DNA of 64,000 nt, from assembly GCF_018130385.1 (NCBI RefSeq), contig NZ_JAFCLU010000002.1:186001-250000 (forward strand). Reading direction: 5' to 3'. The position numbers and the translations under genes were made by a program. Below, in pieces: positions 31,286 through 40,120 of this stretch. The stretch is from Bradyrhizobium sp. AUGA SZCCT0283. GTDB taxonomy: Bacteria; Pseudomonadota; Alphaproteobacteria; Rhizobiales; Xanthobacteraceae. Numbering within the stretch: position 1 is the stretch's first letter; every line of letters starts with the position of its first letter. Under the pieces are notes generated by a model. It had not been told where the DNA came from, searched no databases, and was given only the letters and a program-made list of their open reading frames with translations.

Positions 31286-31830
31286 GCGCCGTCCCCTGGC
31301 GTTTTCCAGTCGATGGTATGAAAACTGGACGCGAACGGGCCCATTGCGCCTCAAATCTCTGCGCTTCGCCGGGCTTTTCCGGCCAAAAAGCCGCGAACAG
31401 GCACGATTGCCGCCTCTGGCCCGGCCTCGCGCCCCCTCATTTCCGGACGGAATTTGCTGGGTTGCCATGGCATTTCGAGCGCGAAAGAGGGCCTCGGCCG
31501 TCCCCAACCCGGTTCGGCTCTTCACCACTTAGTAACGGCACTTAGCGTTAAGAAAGCGTTGATGGTCGGCTGCGGGTTTTGCGCGCTTTAGAGCCACTAA
31601 AAGCCGGTGATGCGCCTCGCACACACTCGGTCAAAATGCGAGCTGGAACTCGAGCGCCGGATTGCGCGAGCGCGAGGTAAATGAATAGTAAACGGTATTG
31701 CCGCTAGGACACGATGTTGCCGCTCTCCCGCCCGGTTTGGGTTCAAAAAATGGCTACTGGTTCGTTCGCATCTGCTGGTATTGATTCGAGGCGTCAACGC
31801 GCCCTCCCCGTTCCCAGGGCCAACGCCGAC
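31286..31830. other. Divergent regulatory region of rsmH and the amidase; no mraZ
   Basis: A 545-bp stretch between rsmH (minus) and the amidase (plus). mraZ normally lies just upstream of rsmH, but none is found on either strand. The region must hold the main dcw promoter. Open frames over parts of it have no recognisable product. Confidence 0.5.
31548..31562. promoter_or_regulatory. Possible CtrA-like site upstream of rsmH
   Basis: Reads TTAA, seven bases, TTGA: one mismatch to the CtrA consensus TTAA-N7-TTAA. It is about 265 bp upstream of the chosen rsmH start. CtrA controls division genes in Alphaproteobacteria, but one near-match of this length is weak evidence. Confidence 0.25.
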
Positions 31831-32619
31831 ATGAAGACCTTTACTCCAGATTCCTCGATCGCATCCGACGTCATCCCGTCGCCGAACTTTGGCGACCGCA
31901 CCAAGGGCCGCCTCGCGGACATGATCCTGCTGCACTACACCGGCATGCCGGATGTGGAAGGCGCGATCGCCCAGCTCTGCACCCCCGGCACCGACGTGTC
32001 AGCGCACTACATCGTGCTGGAAGACGGCCGCATCGTGCAATGCGTGCCGGAAGCCAAGCGCGCCTGGCACGCCGGCGTGTCCTTTTGGGCCGGCGAGGAA
32101 GACATCAATTCCTGCTCGATCGGGATCGAGATCATCAATCGCGGCCATGACTGGGGCTATCCCGACTTCCCGCTGCGCCAGATCGCCGCCGTGATCGCGC
32201 TGTGCCGCGGCATCATGCTCCGCCGCAAGATACCTTCGCATCGCGTGCTCGCGCATTCCGATGTCGCCCCGGCACGCAAAAGGGATCCGGGCGAAAAGTT
32301 TCCGTGGCATTCGCTGGCCAATTCCGGCGTCGGCCATTGGGTGCAGCCGGCACCGATCGTGCGCGGCGAACCGCTCAAGCTCGGTAGCATCAGCGACGAC
32401 GTCGCAGGCCTGCAGATGGCGCTTGCCAAATATGGCTACAAGATCCCGACCCACGGCAAGTTTGACGGCCCGACCATGGAAGTGGTCACCGCGTTCCAGC
32501 GCCACTTCCGTCCCGCGCGCGTCGACGGCATCGCCGATCACTCGACCATGAGCACGCTGCACGCGCTGCTGGCGAGCCTGCCGGCGGGTGCGACCACGAC
32601 GGTGGTTGCGGCGAAGTAG
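31831..32619 (+). CDS. N-acetylmuramoyl-L-alanine amidase (Amidase_2 plus PG-binding domain)
   Basis: A 262-aa zinc amidase, AmiD/AmpD-like, cleaving between MurNAc and the peptide stem. The Amidase_2 domain (about residues 25-175) has the zinc histidine in ILLHYTGMP and the C-terminal metal region HRVLAHSDVAPARKRDPG. A peptidoglycan-binding domain of about 60 residues follows (LGSISDDVAGLQMALAKYGY). No signal peptide is evident from this start, so it may act in cytosolic muropeptide recycling. A longer frame from 31714 was rejected because conservation begins at MKTFTPDSS. Confidence 0.9.
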   Translation: MKTFTPDSSIASDVIPSPNFGDRTKGRLADMILLHYTGMPDVEGAIAQLCTPGTDVSAHYIVLEDGRIVQCVPEAKRAWHAGVSFWAGEEDINSCSIGIEIINRGHDWGYPDFPLRQIAAVIALCRGIMLRRKIPSHRVLAHSDVAPARKRDPGEKFPWHSLANSGVGHWVQPAPIVRGEPLKLGSISDDVAGLQMALAKYGYKIPTHGKFDGPTMEVVTAFQRHFRPARVDGIADHSTMSTLHALLASLPAGATTTVVAAK

Positions 32620-32751
32620 TTCGCTTCCGGCTAGATGTCTCTTCGGCCGCCGATAGCGGCGGACCAGCCAGCACGGCAGTTGATTTCCCTCAATGGCAGG
32701 TGACGCGATTTCAGCGACAAGCCGCGAGCGGCATGAGCACGGAACGCACCA

Positions 32752-35040
32752 ATGTCATTTGAGCGCTTTATGCGATGGGCGCTGGTCTCGATCGCGATTG
32801 CTGGACTTGCGGCCGGACTCGCCGCTGCACTCGCCGGCCGGCCGGCGTTAGCCGAGCTGTGCTGGACGCTTGCAACCTTGCCCGTGATCGCGGGATTGGC
32901 GGTTTCGATGGCTCGCGACCTGCTGGGCGGCCGGCTCGGTGTCGATGCGATCGCGCTGGTGTCGATGAGTGCCGCAGTCGTACTCGGCCAGCCACTGGCC
33001 GGGGCCGTCGTGGCGCTGATGTATTCGGGCGGTAACGTGCTCGAGGAGATCGCGGTTGCCCGCGCCGAGCGCGACTTGCGCTCGCTGGTCGACCGCGCGC
33101 CGCGGGAGGCGCATCGCCTTGCCGAGGGCCGCGTCGAGGAAGTGCCGATATCCGCCGTCGCCGTCGGTGACCGGCTTCTGGTGCACGCCGGTGAAGTCGT
33201 GCCAGTCGACGGTGTCGTCAACTCGAACGCTGCAACGATCGACGAATCCGCCCTCACGGGCGAACCGATTCCGGTCGCCAGGGCGCGCGGCGCCGCCATC
33301 TTTTCCGGCTCGCTGAATGCCGGCGAGACGTTTGAGATGTCGGTGTCCGCGCTTGCCGGCGAAAGCACCTATGCCGGCATCGTGCGGCTGGTGACCGCGG
33401 CGCAGACCGCCAAGGCACCGTTCGTGCGGCTGGCCGACCGCTATGCGCTGATCTTCCTGCCCGTCACCTTGGCGCTCGCACTCGTCGCCTGGCTGATCTC
33501 CGGCGATCTGCTGCGCAGCCTCGCCGTATTGGTGGCGGCCACACCGTGCCCGCTGATCCTGGCGGCACCGGTCGCCTTCATCGCCGGCGTGGCGCAAGCG
33601 GCCCGGCGCGGCATCCTCGTCAAGGGCGGCGGGCCGCTGGAGGCGCTGGCGCGCGCGCATACCGTGCTGTTCGACAAGACCGGGACGCTGACGGTCGGCG
33701 GAGCGCGCCTGCTCTCCGTCGAAGTAGCGCCCGGCGAGACCGCCGAAGAGATATTGATGCTGGGCGCCTCGCTGGAGCAGGCGTCGCATCATGTAATTGC
33801 CAACGCCATCGTGCAGGCCGCGGCCGAGCGCGGCCTGCAGCTCGAACTGCCCGAACGGGTCAGGGAATCCATGGGCTCGGGGCTGCAGGGCGTGATCGGC
33901 GGACGACGTGTGATCGCCGGTTCGCGCGAGATGATCTTTACCGGCGAACCCGTCGCCGATTGGGCAACGCGGGCCATCCGGCGCGCTTCATGGCGGTCGG
34001 CCCTGATCGTATTCATCGCGGTCGAAGGGCGGCCGGTCGGCGCATTGCTGCTGGCCGACGAACTCCGCTCCGACACGCCGCGGGCGATCCGCCTGCTGCG
34101 CGAGGCCGGCATTGCCCGTATCCTGATGGTCACCGGTGACCGCGCCGCCGCCGCGCAGGCGATCGGCGCCGCGCTCGATCTAGATGGCGTGCTTGCCGAA
34201 CGCGTTCCTTCCGACAAGGTCGACGCGGTGCGCTCGGAGCAGCGGCTCCATCCAACCATCATGGTCGGCGACGGCATCAACGATGCGCCGGCCCTGGCGT
34301 CGGCGGACGTCGGGATCGCGCTCGGCGCACGCGGTGCCAGCGCATCCTCGGAAGCAGCGGATGTGGTCATTCTTGCCGACCGGCTCGATCGCGTCGGCGA
34401 GGCGATCGCGATCGCGCGGCGGGCCCGGCACATCGCCATCCAAAGCATCGTCGTGGGGATGGGACTTTCGATGCTGGCCATGCTGGCGGCGGTTCTGGGC
34501 TGGCTGATGCCGGTGCCGGCCGCCATCCTTCAGGAGCTGATCGACGTTGCCGTGATTCTCAATGCGTTGCGCGCGCTCAAGCCGGCAGGCGTCCGCAGCG
34601 TCAGAAGCATGACCGCGGCGGCGGGGCGCGAACTGCATCACAATCACCTTGCTCTGCTCCGCAGTCTCGACCGGCTGCGGTCGATCGTGGACGCGCTCGA
34701 CGATGCCGGCCCCGAGCGTGCCGCCGCGCTGATCGCCGAAGCGAACGTCCTGGTTCAGGACAAGGTGGTCGCGCATGAGCGCGACGACGAAGGCCATGTC
34801 TATCCCCAACTCGCCGAGGTGCTGAGGGAAGCCCATGGGCTCTCGGCGATGAGCCGGGCACATCGCGAGATACTTCATCTTGCGAGGCTGCTCGCCGCCG
34901 TGGCGAAGGAGCTGCCGTCGGAGAATGTCGACCGCTATCTCATTCGCGACGCGCAGCGGCTGATCGAGGCGGTGGAGACCCTGGTGCGCCTGCACACCGC
35001 GCAGGAAGAGGACATCTACGAGGCCGTCGCGGCGCGCTAG
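32752..35040 (+). CDS. P1B-type metal-transporting ATPase with C-terminal hemerythrin-like domain
   Basis: A 762-aa membrane pump. The actuator motif is LTGE (around residue 170), the phosphorylated residue is D308 in FDKTGTLT, and the hinge is GDGINDAPAL. The metal-site helix has TPCP (264-267) instead of the usual CPC, and a later helix reads QELIDVAVILNALR. There is no N-terminal HMA domain. Residues about 620-760 form a hemerythrin-like bundle with His/Glu ligands (NHLALLRSLD, HERDDEGHVYP, LHTAQEEDIYE). TPCP plus hemerythrin recalls the P1B-5 subgroup (Sinorhizobium Nia, Ni/Fe export). Metal is inferred from that subgroup, not shown. Confidence 0.9.
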   Translation: MSFERFMRWALVSIAIAGLAAGLAAALAGRPALAELCWTLATLPVIAGLAVSMARDLLGGRLGVDAIALVSMSAAVVLGQPLAGAVVALMYSGGNVLEEIAVARAERDLRSLVDRAPREAHRLAEGRVEEVPISAVAVGDRLLVHAGEVVPVDGVVNSNAATIDESALTGEPIPVARARGAAIFSGSLNAGETFEMSVSALAGESTYAGIVRLVTAAQTAKAPFVRLADRYALIFLPVTLALALVAWLISGDLLRSLAVLVAATPCPLILAAPVAFIAGVAQAARRGILVKGGGPLEALARAHTVLFDKTGTLTVGGARLLSVEVAPGETAEEILMLGASLEQASHHVIANAIVQAAAERGLQLELPERVRESMGSGLQGVIGGRRVIAGSREMIFTGEPVADWATRAIRRASWRSALIVFIAVEGRPVGALLLADELRSDTPRAIRLLREAGIARILMVTGDRAAAAQAIGAALDLDGVLAERVPSDKVDAVRSEQRLHPTIMVGDGINDAPALASADVGIALGARGASASSEAADVVILADRLDRVGEAIAIARRARHIAIQSIVVGMGLSMLAMLAAVLGWLMPVPAAILQELIDVAVILNALRALKPAGVRSVRSMTAAAGRELHHNHLALLRSLDRLRSIVDALDDAGPERAAALIAEANVLVQDKVVAHERDDEGHVYPQLAEVLREAHGLSAMSRAHREILHLARLLAAVAKELPSENVDRYLIRDAQRLIEAVETLVRLHTAQEEDIYEAVAAR

Positions 35041-35112
35041 ATGCGGTCGAAGCACGAACGATCTCGTGTACCGGTCCGTGCAGATACCTTTGGCGGTGCA
35101 CCGCTGGGCCCA

Positions 35113-35151
35113 GACACAAAATCGCGAAAACAACCCCATGCAAAGTAGAAT
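35113..35151. repeat. 39-bp exact dispersed repeat, copy 2
   Basis: Identical over 39 bases to 2442-2480 and in the same orientation. It lies between the P-type ATPase and the sigma-factor gene. Flanks are unrelated to those of copy 1. Confidence 0.8.
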
Positions 35152-35258
35152 AGCCCCGGCCTGCAGCACTTACGCCGCCTGCTTCCGGGAGGGAAAGAGA
35201 TGGTCCGTCGTCACGGCCCAACCTGTTCTCATCCTGCTCCAGGCCCTTGGGTGCCCCT

Positions 35259-36494
35259 TCAATTGAGCTCCGCAATGCGCCGCGCGTAAAACCGCCGCAG
35301 TGGCTCCAGTTGCGTCGCGGCCGTCGCCGCCTGATACGCCTCCCGCGCCGCGTCACGCCGGCCTAACCTGCGCAGCAAATCGGCGCGAACCGCCGGCAGC
35401 AGCTCATACCCCTTCAGCCCGCCGCGCGCCTCCAGCGCATCGATCAGGTCGAGCGCCCGCACCGGCCCGTCGACCATCGACACCGCGGCGGCGTGGTTGA
35501 GTTCGATCACCGGCGACGGGCTGATCCGCAGCAGCACTTCATAGAGGCCGGCGATCTGCCGCCAGTCCGTGTCCTTATAGTTGGCTGCCCGCGCATGCAG
35601 CGCGGCGATAGCCGCCTGCACCGCATAGGATTGCGGCCGGCCCGGCATCCGCAGCGCCTCTTCCACAAGAAGCAGGCCCTCCGATATCTGCCCGCGATCC
35701 CACAGGGTGCGGTCCTGCTCTTCCAGCAGCACGATATCGCCGCCTGCGGTCTCGCGGCCGGCGCGGCGTGAATCGTGCAGCAGCATCAGGGCCAGCAAAC
35801 CCTTGATCTCGCCGCGTCCCGGCATCAGCGCGTCGAGCAGCCGCGCCAGCCGGATCGCTTCGCGCGCCAGATCAGGCCGCATCAGATCTTCGCCTGATGT
35901 CGCCGCATAGCCCTCGGTAAACACGAGATAGATCACGGCGAGCACGCCGCGCAGCCGCGGCTCCAGCGCGTCGCGCTCCGGCACCTCATAGGGAATGCCG
36001 GCGAGACGGATTTTTTGCTTGGCCCGCAACAGACGCTGCGCCATTGCGTCTTCGCTGGCGAGAAACGCGCGCGCGACCTGCGCGGTCGTGAGGCCACAGA
36101 CCGTGCGCAGCGTCAACGCGACCTGCACCTCTGCGGCAAAGGACGGATGGCAGCATGTGAAGATCAGCCGCAGCATGTCGTCGTCGAGCGCGTTGTCGGC
36201 GTCCTCGCGCGGCGCGGACGCGTTGAGCAGCAGCTCATGTGTCAATTGCTGCTGCTTGCTGCGAAACGAAACATTGCGGCGAACGCGATCGACCGCCTTG
36301 TTGCGGCCGACATTGACCAGCCAGGCGCGCGGATTGGAAGGCAGGCCGGCCGCGGGCCAGCGTTCCAGCGCCACCGCAACCGCATCCTGCAACGCCTCTT
36401 CCGCCAGATCGAAGTCGCCGACGAGGCGGATCAGGGTTGCCAGCGCCTTGCCAGCCTCGTCGCGAAATATCTTTTCGACCTCAACCGGGGTCAT
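35259..36494 (-). CDS. ECF42-like RNA polymerase sigma factor
   Basis: A 411-aa sigma factor. Sigma-70 region 2 is at about residues 10-75 ([39 protein letters not shown]) and region 4 at about 110-165 ([19 protein letters not shown]). A long C-terminal extension follows (DUF6596-like, about 180-290, then TPR-like). That extension and the neighbouring YciI/DGPF gene identify the ECF42 group, which has no classical anti-sigma factor; the extension is thought to control activity. The ATG at 36494 gives [13 protein letters not shown]. It is probably cotranscribed with the YciI gene, with a palindromic repeat in the 105-bp spacer. Confidence 0.88.
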   Translation of the reverse strand: MTPVEVEKIFRDEAGKALATLIRLVGDFDLAEEALQDAVAVALERWPAAGLPSNPRAWLVNVGRNKAVDRVRRNVSFRSKQQQLTHELLLNASAPREDADNALDDDMLRLIFTCCHPSFAAEVQVALTLRTVCGLTTAQVARAFLASEDAMAQRLLRAKQKIRLAGIPYEVPERDALEPRLRGVLAVIYLVFTEGYAATSGEDLMRPDLAREAIRLARLLDALMPGRGEIKGLLALMLLHDSRRAGRETAGGDIVLLEEQDRTLWDRGQISEGLLLVEEALRMPGRPQSYAVQAAIAALHARAANYKDTDWRQIAGLYEVLLRISPSPVIELNHAAAVSMVDGPVRALDLIDALEARGGLKGYELLPAVRADLLRRLGRRDAAREAYQAATAATQLEPLRRFYARRIAELN

Positions 36495-36513
36495 GGAATC
36501 TGCCGTTTGGAGT

Positions 36514-36593
36514 CGTCGTTCCGGGGCGACGCGAAGCGTCGAACCCGGAACCTCGAGATTCCGGGTTCGTCCTGCGGACGCCCCGGAATGACG
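36514..36593. repeat. Palindromic repeat between YciI and sigma-factor genes
   Basis: Ends are CGTCGTTCCGGGGCG and CGCCCCGGAATGACG. The centre has CCCGGAACCTCGAGATTCCG, almost a perfect palindrome. Same class as 40928-41003. Confidence 0.75.
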
Positions 36594-36599
36594 AGACAC

Positions 36600-36950
36600 C
36601 TAGTCATAAACCATGACCGGCCTGACCTCGATCGAACCTGTCTTGGCGCCGGGAATCCGCGCGGCCAGGCCGAGTGCGGTGTCGAGATCCTTGGCTTCGA
36701 CCAGATAGTAGCCGCCGAGTTGCTCGCGCGTTTCCGCAAACGGACCGTCCGTCGTTAGGGTCTTGCCGTCGCGAACCCGCACCGTGGTCGCGGTCGTCGT
36801 CGGCTGCAGGCCATCGCCAGCCTTGAAATGGCCGCTCTGGATGATCGACTGGGTATACGCACCATATTCCCCCGTCAGCTTCTTGCGGTCATCCGCGGTC
36901 ATGCGGCCGTATTCCGCATCACTCCGGTAGATCAACAACAGGTACTGCAT
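36600..36950 (-). CDS. YciI family protein (DGPF domain)
   Basis: A 116-aa ferredoxin-like-fold protein. The motif TTDGPFAETREQLGGYYLVE defines the DGPF type that accompanies ECF42 sigma factors. The biochemical function is unknown; YciI-like proteins have a conserved His-Asp pair proposed to be catalytic, but I cannot place the histidine with certainty. The ATG at 36950 has AGGAG at good spacing; the 12 extra residues of the longer frame are not typical. It is upstream of the sigma gene on the same strand, and its promoter is a likely target of that sigma factor. Confidence 0.88.
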   Translation of the reverse strand: MQYLLLIYRSDAEYGRMTADDRKKLTGEYGAYTQSIIQSGHFKAGDGLQPTTTATTVRVRDGKTLTTDGPFAETREQLGGYYLVEAKDLDTALGLAARIPGAKTGSIEVRPVMVYD

Positions 36951-37102
36951 CTTCAAACTCCTCTTGATCGGCTGGATCGCCGACACCCAGTCGAACGGGC
37001 GGCACGGAAGACGACATCGTCAGGGAAATTTATTTTGGCGGTGGAGCGGCCCTCCGAGAGGGACGACTTCATACCGGAAACATGAACAACGCCAGTGGGT
37101 AT

Positions 37103-37534
37103 TCAGGACTGCCCGCCGGCCTCAGCGAGTTTCCGCTTCAGCTCCCTGACTTCGGCAAAGCGCTTGCTCACATCGCGCATGACCGCCACCGTCCCTGTGA
37201 CCTCCTGCAATTCATTTCGCAGCAACACGATGGTGAATTCGACCGAGATCCGCCGACTATCCTTAGTCAGTCCTGGCACGGACAACAGATCGCCGTGGCC
37301 GTAGCGGCTCGTTCCGGTCTCCATCGTATGACGAAAACCGGCCCAGTGCCGCGCGCGCAAATTCTCAGGGATAATCAGGTCAAGCGACTGGCCGACGGCC
37401 TCCCCAGCGGCGAATCCGAATATCCGCTCGGCACCGGGATTCCAGAATATGATGCGCCCCTCACGATCGGTCGCGATGATCGCATCGGAGGCGCAATGTA
37501 GCAATGCTTCACCAAGACCAGCAGGAATGTTCAT
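37103..37534 (-). CDS. PAS-domain sensory protein
   Basis: A 142-aa protein that is nearly all one PAS domain: DAIIATDREGRIIFWNPGAERIFGF at about 15-40, GQSLDLIIPENLRARHWAGF, and the PAC end TGTVAVMRDVSKRF. There is no output domain, so it would work through a partner. The C-terminal helix (VRELKRKLAEAG) may dimerise. The PAS fold resembles heme or flavin types, but the ligand is not determinable by eye. ATG 37534 was chosen over a TTG at 37558. It is divergent from rnpB. Confidence 0.82.
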   Translation of the reverse strand: MNIPAGLGEALLHCASDAIIATDREGRIIFWNPGAERIFGFAAGEAVGQSLDLIIPENLRARHWAGFRHTMETGTSRYGHGDLLSVPGLTKDSRRISVEFTIVLLRNELQEVTGTVAVMRDVSKRFAEVRELKRKLAEAGGQS

Positions 37535-37671
37535 CGCGCGTCCGCTATTCGTCCTCAATTCGATCAGCCCGCATCAAATGCCGCCGTGCCGCTTCTGTCA
37601 AAATTGCACGTATGGAACCCGATTAACCATCGCGGTCCCTTGACGCGGCGCACCGAAATCCCCATGCGTAT

Positions 37672-38094
37672 GAGGTCAGTCGGCCGGACGGCCGCTCCCG
37701 CTATGGTCGAAAGGCTGCGGGGGAGGAAAGTCCGGGCTCCATCGACATACGGTGCCGGATAACGTCCGGCGGGGGCGACCCCAGGGAAAGTGCCACAGAG
37801 AACGAACCGCCCCGTCTCCGGACGGAGCAAGGGTGAAAAGGTGCGGTAAGAGCGCACCGCGTATCCGGCAACGGAAACGGCATGGCAAACCACACCGGGA
37901 GCAAAACCGAATAGGGACGGCAACGCGGGTCCGTTCGCGAAAGCGATAACACCGCAGGGCGATGTCAGGCTCGCCGTCCGGGTAGGTTGCTCGAGGCCAT
38001 GTGCAAACATGGTCCCAGAGGAATGGCCGTCACGTATCACTTGCGCAAGTGAGTGGTGCCCTACAGAACCCGGCTTACAGGCTGGCTGATATTT
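37672..38094 (+). ncRNA. rnpB: RNase P RNA (class A)
   Basis: The catalytic RNA that matures tRNA 5' ends. The conserved 5' core GAGGAAAGTCCGGGCTCC starts at 37722, and the 3' core ACAGAACCCGGCTTACAGG lies at 38063-38081; together they form the P4 helix region. AGGGAAAGTGCCACAGA is the expected internal motif, and GGTAAGAGCGCACC also fits. Total length of about 420 nt suits Alphaproteobacteria. The ends are approximate. Confidence 0.95.
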
Positions 38095-38103
38095 TGTGCG
38101 AAA

Positions 38104-38167
38104 GCGTTTTCGAAGAAAACGCGTCTTGCTGAAATGAGGGGTTCGGCGCGAACACGCCGGACCCCTC
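38104..38167. terminator. Two hairpins after rnpB
   Basis: First, a perfect 8-bp stem GCGTTTTC / GAAAACGC with a 3-nt loop (38104-38122) soon after rnpB. Second, a 13-bp stem GAGGGGTTCGGCG / CGCCGGACCCCTC with one wobble (38136-38167), also positioned after the convergent hydrolase gene. Either or both may stop transcription; neither has a long T-run. Confidence 0.5.
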
Positions 38168-38203
38168 GCCAATTTGTGGACAGTCCGAGGACGCGGATCG
38201 ATT

Positions 38204-38932
38204 TCAGTCGCGCCCCGCCTCGGCGATCGCCTGTGCCAGCCGCGCCGGGTTGCTGAAGAACATCTCGTGGCTGCCGTCGCATTCGACCAGCCGGAACAGC
38301 CCCAGCCGCTCCGACAACCGCGGATGCCATGGCAGGCTGTGCGGCAAGGCGATGTCCTGCCGGCAATTGACATAGGATTTGCCGACCGGCAGCTCCGCCA
38401 GCGCATGCTTCAGCGCGATCTTGTCGGTGAATGTCTTGTACGGATGCAGATTGAGTTTGGCGAAAGCGGATTTTGCCAGTTCGAGGTCGGCGTCGTTGAT
38501 GAAGGCATCGCGCCAGATTTCGAACGGCAGCATCACGGCGCCCTTGTTGGCGGCCGCCACCGCGTCGAACAGGCCGACATAGTGCGGCGGCACCATGTCG
38601 TTGAGGCACTGCCCGTCCAGCGGAACGAAGGCGTTGACATAGACGAGCCGCTTGATCCGGTCGGTCAGGCGGTCGGCGACGCCCGAAATCACCATCCCTC
38701 CATAGGAGTGGCCGACCAGCCGGATGGCGCGCAGATTGTTCGCTTCGATGTAGGCAACGACGGACGAGATCGCCTGCTCCAGCCCGATCGTCTCGCGATC
38801 GTCGTCCTTGTTGTTGCCGGCCACCGTCGGGCAATGCACGACGTGGCCGCTGTTTCGCAGATGTCCGGCCACCGCTTCCATTTCGGCGCCGGTGTGCCAC
38901 GCGCCGTGAACCAGAACATAAGTGTCTGCCAT
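38204..38932 (-). CDS. Alpha/beta hydrolase (EstC / hydroxynitrile-lyase-like), copy 1
   Basis: A 242-aa hydrolase. The oxyanion-hole region is YVLVHGAWHTG, the nucleophile elbow is GHSYGG, and the catalytic histidine is in ECDGSHEMFFSNP. The acidic residue is not assigned. The shape matches the plant-esterase/hydroxynitrile-lyase-like family common in soil bacteria; substrate unknown. ATG 38932 has GGGGAGG just upstream, so the longer frame to 39016 was rejected. It lies downstream of the AraC gene and is a paralogue of 40121-40837. Confidence 0.88.
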   Translation of the reverse strand: MADTYVLVHGAWHTGAEMEAVAGHLRNSGHVVHCPTVAGNNKDDDRETIGLEQAISSVVAYIEANNLRAIRLVGHSYGGMVISGVADRLTDRIKRLVYVNAFVPLDGQCLNDMVPPHYVGLFDAVAAANKGAVMLPFEIWRDAFINDADLELAKSAFAKLNLHPYKTFTDKIALKHALAELPVGKSYVNCRQDIALPHSLPWHPRLSERLGLFRLVECDGSHEMFFSNPARLAQAIAEAGRD

Positions 38933-39047
38933 TCCCGCCTCCCCTCGATTTAGAAAAATCGAACCTTTGATAGGGACAGGCGTCCGTGCCGGATGGCCAG
39001 ATTCGGCCACCGTCATCGGCGATTTACGCCAAGGGGATTACAAGCCT

Positions 39048-40013
39048 TTAGCGCTGCCGCCGGAACGCGCCCGGGGTCATGCCGAGGAACTTGCGGCATT
39101 GACGGATGAAGTGGGAGGGATCGGACAGGCCGACCCGCAGCCCGATGCCGCCGACGCTGATGCGATCGAACCGCGGCTCGCTCAGCATTCGGCGCGCCGC
39201 CGCCATCCGGCAATCGTTGAGCAGACCGCTGAACGTCAGGCCCGCTTTGTTGAGGCAGCGGTGCAAGGTCCGCTCCGAGACACGCAAATCCTCCGCGACC
39301 GCAACAGCCGTCAGTCCCGGCTCGGCATAGCGCAGCCTTATGGCACGGCCGATCTGGTCCAGAAGCCTTGCGGCATCGCGCTGCTCGGCGGGTGTGGCCG
39401 GAATCTCGCTGCCGAACCCGAGCGCCAGCAGCGCGCCGAGCTGGTCGGTCAGAACCCGCGCCGGCAGCGGCCGGTCAGTCGCGAGCTCAGGAGTTAGCTG
39501 GCAGGCAAATGCGCTGAGCGCCGCGCCCCAGCCGGCGCGACCGTCGATGCGCTGCCCGATGCGCCGCTCGGGATCTGATATCCACGATTCGACCCAGTGG
39601 ATCGGCAGCTCCAGCGACAGCGTGTCTGCGTTCACCGGAAAGTTGAATTCATAGCAGCGCCGGGAATCCAGCAGGACGAGATCCATCGGCCGCATCCGCG
39701 AGGCGTGACCGTTCTGCATCACCGTCCAGTCGTTGTCGGTCTTGCACAGCAGGTAATAATAGTTGGCCGTGCTGCGCGCGACGCTGGCTTTCCGGCGGTA
39801 GACGTGCTGCGCCGACCCCTGCACGCGGTTGATGCCGATGGTGTCGAGTTGCCCGCGCTGAACGGAGCAGTCGAAGCCCGAGCGGACCTGCGTCGTGATA
39901 TCCATTTCGAGAAAACATTCGCAGACGGCGCCGATCCAATAGTCCAGGCGCCGTTCCGGCTCGACCGAGCCGGTCGACCACGTCTCGACGACTGCCGTCG
40001 TTCTGGCTGTCAT
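39048..40013 (-). CDS. AraC family transcriptional regulator
   Basis: A 321-aa regulator. The N-terminal 200 residues look like the AraC-binding-like (cupin-type) sensor domain seen in FeaR/OruR-type proteins (RMRPMDLVLLDSRRCYEF). The last 100 residues are two helix-turn-helix motifs (LTAVAVAEDLRVSERTLHRC and ISVGGIGLRVGLSDPSHFIR, ending FLGMTPGAFRRQR). GGAGGGCGGG precedes the ATG at 40013. It sits between two related hydrolase genes on the same strand, so those are its likely targets. Confidence 0.9.
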   Translation of the reverse strand: MTARTTAVVETWSTGSVEPERRLDYWIGAVCECFLEMDITTQVRSGFDCSVQRGQLDTIGINRVQGSAQHVYRRKASVARSTANYYYLLCKTDNDWTVMQNGHASRMRPMDLVLLDSRRCYEFNFPVNADTLSLELPIHWVESWISDPERRIGQRIDGRAGWGAALSAFACQLTPELATDRPLPARVLTDQLGALLALGFGSEIPATPAEQRDAARLLDQIGRAIRLRYAEPGLTAVAVAEDLRVSERTLHRCLNKAGLTFSGLLNDCRMAAARRMLSEPRFDRISVGGIGLRVGLSDPSHFIRQCRKFLGMTPGAFRRQR

Positions 40014-40120
40014 GACCCGCCCTCCGCGATCGAGGTCCACCACCGGTTCCCAGCTTGTTGGGCGTACGGCGGAGAGTCAATCCGTACGCGAGTGCTGGAT
40101 ATTGTCGGGTAGCCGCAACC

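Noticed and set aside
38053..38256. Small plus-strand frame after rnpB
   Set aside because: It overlaps the 3' end of the RNase P RNA and the hairpins behind it; no protein features.
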